Part shown: positions 5,886 to 8,287 of the stretch, one piece after another
Layout: each line of letters opens with the position of its first letter
Position numbering within the stretch: position 1 is the stretch's first letter
Assembly: GCA_030632405.1 (NCBI GenBank)
Contig: DAOVUU010000087.1
Span: 1-8,287, forward strand
Length of the DNA stretch: 8,287 nucleotides
Source of the DNA: Desulfobulbaceae bacterium
Lineage (GTDB): Bacteria; Desulfobacterota; Desulfobulbia; Desulfobulbales; Desulfocapsaceae
Direction of reading: 5' to 3'
Made by a program: the position numbers and the translations under genes
The notes under the pieces: model-generated
Told to the model about the DNA's origin: nothing
Databases searched by the model: none
Seen by the model: only the letters and a program-made list of their open reading frames with translations

Positions 5886-6635
5886 ATGTCAGGACATTCT
5901 AAGTGGTCAACAATTAAGAGAAAGAAGGGTGCAAATGATGCTAAGAGGGGGAAAATATTCACCCGTCTGATTAAAGAGATCACGGTGGCGGCCAGGTCCG
6001 GTGGTGGTGATCCAGAAGGCAATCCGAGGCTCCGTTCGGCTATAATCACAGCTAAAGCTGAGAATATGCCAAAGGATAATATTGCCAGAGCAATTAAAAA
6101 GGGTACCGGTGAGATTGCCGGCGAAGTGTACGATGAGATTTTGTACGAGGGGTACGGGCCTGGAGGTGTAGCGGTTCTGGTCGAGTGTATGACCGATAAC
6201 CGCAATCGAACCGTTGCCGATGTACGTCATTATTTTACGAAAAGTAATGGTAATTTAGGAGAATCCGGCTGCGTTGCCTGGATGTTTGAGAAAAAAGGGC
6301 TGATTCTGGTCGATAAGGAAACGGTTTCGGAAGAAGAATTAATGGATCAGGCCCTGGAGGCAGGCGCGGAGGATATAGTTGAAGAAGACAGTGAGTTTCA
6401 GATTTTTTCTGCACCTGAGGAATTAGATGATGTTCGTGATGCCCTGGGAGAGGCTGGTGTAACTTTTCTCGATGCTTCTATATCAATGGTCCCGAAGAAT
6501 ACGGTCGATGTGACGGATGAAAAAGTCGCCCGTGCCTTGATGAAACTTCTTGAGAATCTGGAAGATCATGATGATGTGCAGAATGTGCATGCCAACTTTG
6601 ACATCGATGATGAGCTGATGGAGCAGCTTTCCTGA
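5886..6635 (+). CDS. yebC: YebC/PmpR family (TACO1-like) protein
   Basis: The protein is 249 aa, full length for the family. It has the hallmark start [14 protein letters not shown] and then [11 protein letters not shown]. The central part has [16 protein letters not shown] and [10 protein letters not shown], followed by the usual N-R-N-R-T region. The C-terminal third is very acidic. The family has long been annotated as DNA-binding transcriptional regulators. More recent work on YebC and mitochondrial TACO1 points to a role in translation, easing ribosome stalling at proline stretches. Sequence alone does not decide between the two. Its place just before ruvC is widely conserved in bacteria, and ruvC follows after 28 nt. 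A dispersed repeat lies directly upstream. Confidence 0.96.
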   Translation: MSGHSKWSTIKRKKGANDAKRGKIFTRLIKEITVAARSGGGDPEGNPRLRSAIITAKAENMPKDNIARAIKKGTGEIAGEVYDEILYEGYGPGGVAVLVECMTDNRNRTVADVRHYFTKSNGNLGESGCVAWMFEKKGLILVDKETVSEEELMDQALEAGAEDIVEEDSEFQIFSAPEELDDVRDALGEAGVTFLDASISMVPKNTVDVTDEKVARALMKLLENLEDHDDVQNVHANFDIDDELMEQLS

Positions 6636-6663
6636 CGTCTCAGTTCATGAGAAATGCGGGCTA

Positions 6664-7137
6664 ATGGAAAGAATTTTGGGAATTGATCCGGGGAGCAGGG
6701 TGACCGGTTATGGGATTATCGATACTGACCAGGGGCAATTGCAGTATGTTGCCTGCGGGGTGGTGAAGACGAACCCTCAGTTCCCCTTCGCCCATCGGTT
6801 GAATGAAATTTTTGAAGGGATCAATGAGGTTGTCCAGGTTCATAGTCCGGTAATTGCAGCTGTTGAGGATGTTTTTATGGCATCCAATCCGAGATCCGCT
6901 CTCAAGCTGGGTCATGCCCGCGGGGCGGCGGTGGTGGCTGCCATGCAGAATGGTCTTGCTGTATATGACTATAGCCCTCGAGCAGTCAAGCAGGCTGTTG
7001 CCGGCTATGGACAAGCTGAAAAATCGCAGGTACAGCATATGATCAAAGTTCTGCTGGGTCTTTCGGGGGTACCCAGTTCCGATGCCGCCGATGCCCTGGC
7101 TGTGGCTATATGTCATGCAAACCAATTCCATATATAA
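6664..7137 (+). CDS. ruvC: Crossover junction endodeoxyribonuclease RuvC
   Basis: RuvC is a dimeric, metal-dependent nuclease that cuts Holliday junctions made by homologous recombination. The 157-aa protein has the RNase H-like fold signature M-E-R-I-L-G-I-D8-P-G-S. The four acidic catalytic residues are D8, E68 (A-V-E-D-V-F), D140 and D143 (S-S-D-A-A-D-A-L-A). F71, after the E68 motif, corresponds to the aromatic residue that unpairs the junction in E. coli. It is somewhat shorter than E. coli RuvC (about 173 aa) but lacks no core motif; the C-terminal tail is merely short. The start has a poor Shine-Dalgarno (GCGGG), so it may rely on coupling with yebC. ruvA follows after 6 nt. Confidence 0.97.
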   Translation: MERILGIDPGSRVTGYGIIDTDQGQLQYVACGVVKTNPQFPFAHRLNEIFEGINEVVQVHSPVIAAVEDVFMASNPRSALKLGHARGAAVVAAMQNGLAVYDYSPRAVKQAVAGYGQAEKSQVQHMIKVLLGLSGVPSSDAADALAVAICHANQFHI

Positions 7138-7143
7138 AATAGA

Positions 7144-7767
7144 ATGATCGCTACACTGACAGGAAAGGTTTTTTCCAAAAACGTTGACAGGGCTGTAATT
7201 GATGTCTCAGGGGTGGGCTATGAGGTGTTCCTTTCAACGGATGGGGTCGCTAAACTGGCAGACAAGGGAGAGGATGTTCTCTTATATATCCATACCAACG
7301 TCCGCGAAGATGCTATCACCCTCTTCGGCTTTTTGCAGGAAGAAGAAAAAGAACTCTTTCTCATTTTGAAAACTGTTTCCGGAATCGGTCCTAAGCTGGC
7401 TCTTGCTATGCTCTCGGGGCTGAGAGTGGCCGATTTGTGTCAGGCCATTACCAATGGAGATATAAAAACACTGACAACTCTTCAGGGAGTAGGGAAAAAG
7501 ACAGCTGAGCGTGTCTGTGTGGACCTGAAAGAGAAGGTTGGGCATCTTTTGTTTGATTCAGCGCCGGTATCTGGACTCCTGCAGTCAGTTGTTCCGGTCG
7601 CCGGATCCAATGTAGCTGATGCTCTGTCAGCCTTGATCAACCTTGGCTATTCCGACCCGGTTGCAAGAGAGTCACTGGCAGCAGTAAAAAAACATGTGGG
7701 GCAGGAACTCTTTGTTAAATTGAGTGTTGAAGATCTCATCCGTGAGTCGTTGAGGGCGCTTGTATGA
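7144..7767 (+). CDS. ruvA: Holliday junction branch migration protein RuvA
   Basis: RuvA tetramers bind the four-way junction and load the RuvB motor. The 207-aa protein shows all three domains. Residues 1-65 form the OB-fold, with the acidic pin E55-D56 in V-R-E-D at the same numbers as in E. coli. Residues about 70-140 hold two helix-hairpin-helix motifs, V78-S-G-I-G-P-K and L113-Q-G-V-G-K-K-T-A-E. Residues about 157-205 form the RuvB-contact domain with A-L-I-N-L-G-Y. The start lies 6 nt after the ruvC stop without a clear Shine-Dalgarno. The stop overlaps the ruvB start as ATGA, so the three genes form one tight operon. Confidence 0.98.
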   Translation: MIATLTGKVFSKNVDRAVIDVSGVGYEVFLSTDGVAKLADKGEDVLLYIHTNVREDAITLFGFLQEEEKELFLILKTVSGIGPKLALAMLSGLRVADLCQAITNGDIKTLTTLQGVGKKTAERVCVDLKEKVGHLLFDSAPVSGLLQSVVPVAGSNVADALSALINLGYSDPVARESLAAVKKHVGQELFVKLSVEDLIRESLRALV

Positions 7768-8287
7768 ATATCGAAGAAGACATTACAGCAGAAAGCCGGC
7801 TCGTGAGCCCGAAACCAGCGAGTCGTGAACCTGTGCAAGAGAACAGTCTCAGGCCGCGAAAGCTCGATGAATATATAGGTCAGGAACATGTGAGAAAAAG
7901 TTTGGGGATTTTTATCCAGGCGGCAATCGGCCGGGGAGAACCTCTGGATCATGTGCTTTTTCACGGTTTTCCCGGCCTCGGGAAAACGACTCTTTCCTAT
8001 ATCATAGCAAACGAGATGAACGCCGGTATTAAAGTAACCTCCGGTCCAGTCATTGAGAAACAGGGCGATCTCGCCGCCATTCTCACCAGCCTGCAGGAGG
8101 GTGATGTCCTTTTTATTGACGAAATTCATCGTCTCAATCATGCTATAGAAGAGGTCCTTTACCCGGCAATGGAGGATTATCAGCTAGATCTTATTATAGG
8201 TCAGGGACCAGGCGCCCGATCTGTGAAAATGGATCTGCCTAAATTTACTCTGGTTGGGGCAACTACCAGGACCGGCTTACTTACTCC
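7764..8287 (+). CDS. ruvB: Holliday junction helicase RuvB, 3'-truncated by the window edge
   Basis: RuvB is the AAA+ hexameric motor that drives branch migration with RuvA. The ATG at 7764 overlaps the ruvA stop. The frame is open to the window end, giving 174 codons of an expected 330-350. After a variable leader of about 28 residues comes S28[12 protein letters not shown], the usual RuvB start of homology. Walker A is G68-F-P-G-L-G-K74-T-T, where most RuvB proteins have G-P-P-G-L-G-K-T-T. Walker B is L116-F-I-D-E-I-H, and sensor 1 is in G165-A-T-T-R. The sensor 2 arginine and the C-terminal winged-helix domain lie outside the window. Identity is certain; integrity of the 3' part cannot be judged. 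Confidence 0.97.
   Translation, partial: MNIEEDITAESRLVSPKPASREPVQENSLRPRKLDEYIGQEHVRKSLGIFIQAAIGRGEPLDHVLFHGFPGLGKTTLSYIIANEMNAGIKVTSGPVIEKQGDLAAILTSLQEGDVLFIDEIHRLNHAIEEVLYPAMEDYQLDLIIGQGPGARSVKMDLPKFTLVGATTRTGLLT

Noticed and set aside
6661..7131. A 156-codon open frame antisense to ruvC
   Set aside because: It mirrors ruvC almost end to end, has no ribosome binding site and shows no recognisable motif. ruvC itself has all catalytic residues, so this is a shadow.
7647..8141. A 164-codon open frame antisense to the ruvA-ruvB junction
   Set aside because: It spans two secure genes on the other strand and shows no domain. It is a product of their codon composition.

Overview
The window looks like an ordinary chromosomal segment of an anaerobic deltaproteobacterium (Desulfobacterota). 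This is inferred from moderate GC content, from the sequence flavour of the proteins, and from a PP-loop thiolase-like protein with an NFACT-R-like tail placed directly behind recN. I cannot name a species or genus from sequence alone. Every gene codes for genome maintenance or for RNA modification and translation. I see no phage, transposase, CRISPR array, tRNA or rRNA.

Layout from left to right. The 3' part of recN (DNA repair SMC-like ATPase) overlaps by ATGA with a ThiI/MnmA-like PP-loop tRNA thiolase candidate. After a short convergent junction comes a tRNA-dihydrouridine synthase, the only gene on the minus strand. A 148-bp divergent intergenic region separates it from a plus-strand run: an HD-domain class II CCA-adding enzyme or poly(A) polymerase, rlmE (23S rRNA 2'-O-methyltransferase), yebC, ruvC, ruvA and the 5' part of ruvB. 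Spacings in this run are 12, 42, 28 and 6 nt, then an ATGA overlap. The ruvCAB block supplies the Holliday-junction resolvase and branch-migration motor and forms a repair theme with recN. The PP-loop protein, dus and the CCA enzyme all act on tRNA, while RlmE and YebC act on rRNA or translation.

The most unusual feature is the PP-loop gene. Its frame is interrupted by an amber TAG at 2349-2351, yet the same frame stays open for 48 more codons to a TGA at 2496-2498, and that stretch reads like the missing end of the RNA-binding tail. No other complete gene here ends in TAG. Pyrrolysine insertion, amber suppression, a recent nonsense mutation and a base-call error are all possible.

A second structural feature is a short repeat with the core TGATGG(CG/TT)TCGTAAAAAG. 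Two direct copies abut the two ends of the reversed dus gene, and a third, inverted copy lies between rlmE and yebC. This suggests dus arrived, or flipped, as a cassette between dispersed repeats.
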